Under the pieces are notes generated by a model that made no database searches, was not told the origin of the DNA, and was given only the letters and a program-made list of their open reading frames with translations. This document shows, piece after piece, positions 13,265 through 13,576 of a DNA stretch of 13,576 nt; within the stretch, counting starts at the first letter, position 1; each line of letters starts with the position of its first letter. Source of the DNA: Streptosporangiaceae bacterium. Its GTDB lineage: Bacteria; Actinomycetota; Actinomycetes; Streptosporangiales; Streptosporangiaceae. The position numbers and the translations under genes are program-made. Where the stretch lies: the NCBI GenBank assembly GCA_030041195.1, contig JASHOI010000248.1, forward strand, positions 1 to 13,576, written 5' to 3'.

Positions 13265-13576
13265 ATGGGTGCGCAGTCCCCGGACGAGCCAGTCGGGCCC
13301 GATTTGGGCGATCCCGAGCTCGAGGCCGTGTTCGCCAGGGCGTCGCCAGCGGACACCCTGGCCGCGGTGCTCACCGAGGCCAGGATGGTGCTGGCGGAGG
13401 TGGACAGCCCGCTGGACGCCGAGCTGTGGGGCTCGGACATCGTGGCAGCGATCGGTTCCGGCGACCAGGCCGATGTGATCGTGGCGGCGGCGGAGCGGAC
13501 GGCCACCCCCGAGGCGCTCGCGACGCTGCGGGTGCTGGGCGCGGTCGGCTCGCCGCAGCTGCGCGCCGCGGCGTCG
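13265..13576 (+). CDS. Hypothetical protein, 3'-truncated by the window end
   Basis: Open frame of 104 codons from ATG 13265 to the window edge with no stop; the gene continues beyond. GGCAGGA lies 8 nt upstream of the ATG, and third positions are strongly G/C, which supports real coding. The alternative frame starting at 13257 ends within 222 nt and is a shadow. The visible part is acidic and alanine-rich with helix-forming stretches (for example DTLAAVLTEARMVLAEVDSP, 30-49, and ATPEALATLRVLGAVGSPQL, 80-99). It has no signal peptide or membrane segment. I do not recognise the family. It is divergent from the LLM oxidoreductase. Confidence 0.7.
   Translation, partial: MGAQSPDEPVGPDLGDPELEAVFARASPADTLAAVLTEARMVLAEVDSPLDAELWGSDIVAAIGSGDQADVIVAAAERTATPEALATLRVLGAVGSPQLRAAAS

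Noticed and set aside
13257..13478. 73-codon plus-strand open frame overlapping the terminal gene
   Set aside because: It is in a different frame from the one that stays open to the window end, has Trp/Arg/Pro-rich translation, and poorer third-position G/C bias.

Overview
The window is high-GC DNA with strong G/C preference at third codon positions, GTG as well as ATG starts, and many tightly packed or overlapping genes. Together with F420-type and NDMA/mycofactocin-type enzyme families, this points to an actinobacterium. The recognisable core is steroid (cholesterol-type) catabolism: a FadE26/ChsE4-like side-chain acyl-CoA dehydrogenase, the IpdA/IpdB pair that opens the last steroid ring, and a 3-alpha(20-beta)-hydroxysteroid-dehydrogenase-like SDR. 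No gene looks foreign in composition.

Layout, left to right. (1) 5-1180 (-) acyl-CoA dehydrogenase, divergent from 1293-1997 (+) metallo-beta-lactamase-fold hydrolase. (2) 1999-3810 (-) family 5 substrate-binding lipoprotein with no permease genes beside it. (3) 6355 down to 3919 (-): a tightly coupled operon of patatin-like hydrolase, ipdA and ipdB. (4) 6463-7971 (+) aldehyde dehydrogenase, a strong hairpin, then 8104-9222 (+) a MetE-C-domain-like zinc methyl/alkyl transferase. (5) Two SDRs on the minus strand (9211-10155 and 10245-11009), separated by a long inverted repeat. (6) 11113-12228 (+) NDMA-dependent-type zinc alcohol dehydrogenase, convergent with 12225-13196 (-) an F420-dependent luciferase-like oxidoreductase. 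(7) 13265 to the window end (+): a truncated gene of unknown function.

The main structural observation is that three of the four divergent intergenic regions each carry one 14-bp palindrome fitting TNNAACNNGTTNNA, the published operator of the steroid repressor KstR (1202-1215, 6434-6447, 11040-11053). Two of them are the same 14-mer. This ties six promoters, and probably about ten genes, into one predicted steroid-responsive regulon. It brings in genes not classically part of it: the MBL hydrolase, the patatin, the NDMA-type ADH, and possibly the MetE-like protein.

No stretch longer than 300 bases lacks a gene. Intergenic regions are about 1 to 132 bp. I see no tRNA, rRNA, CRISPR array or insertion sequence.
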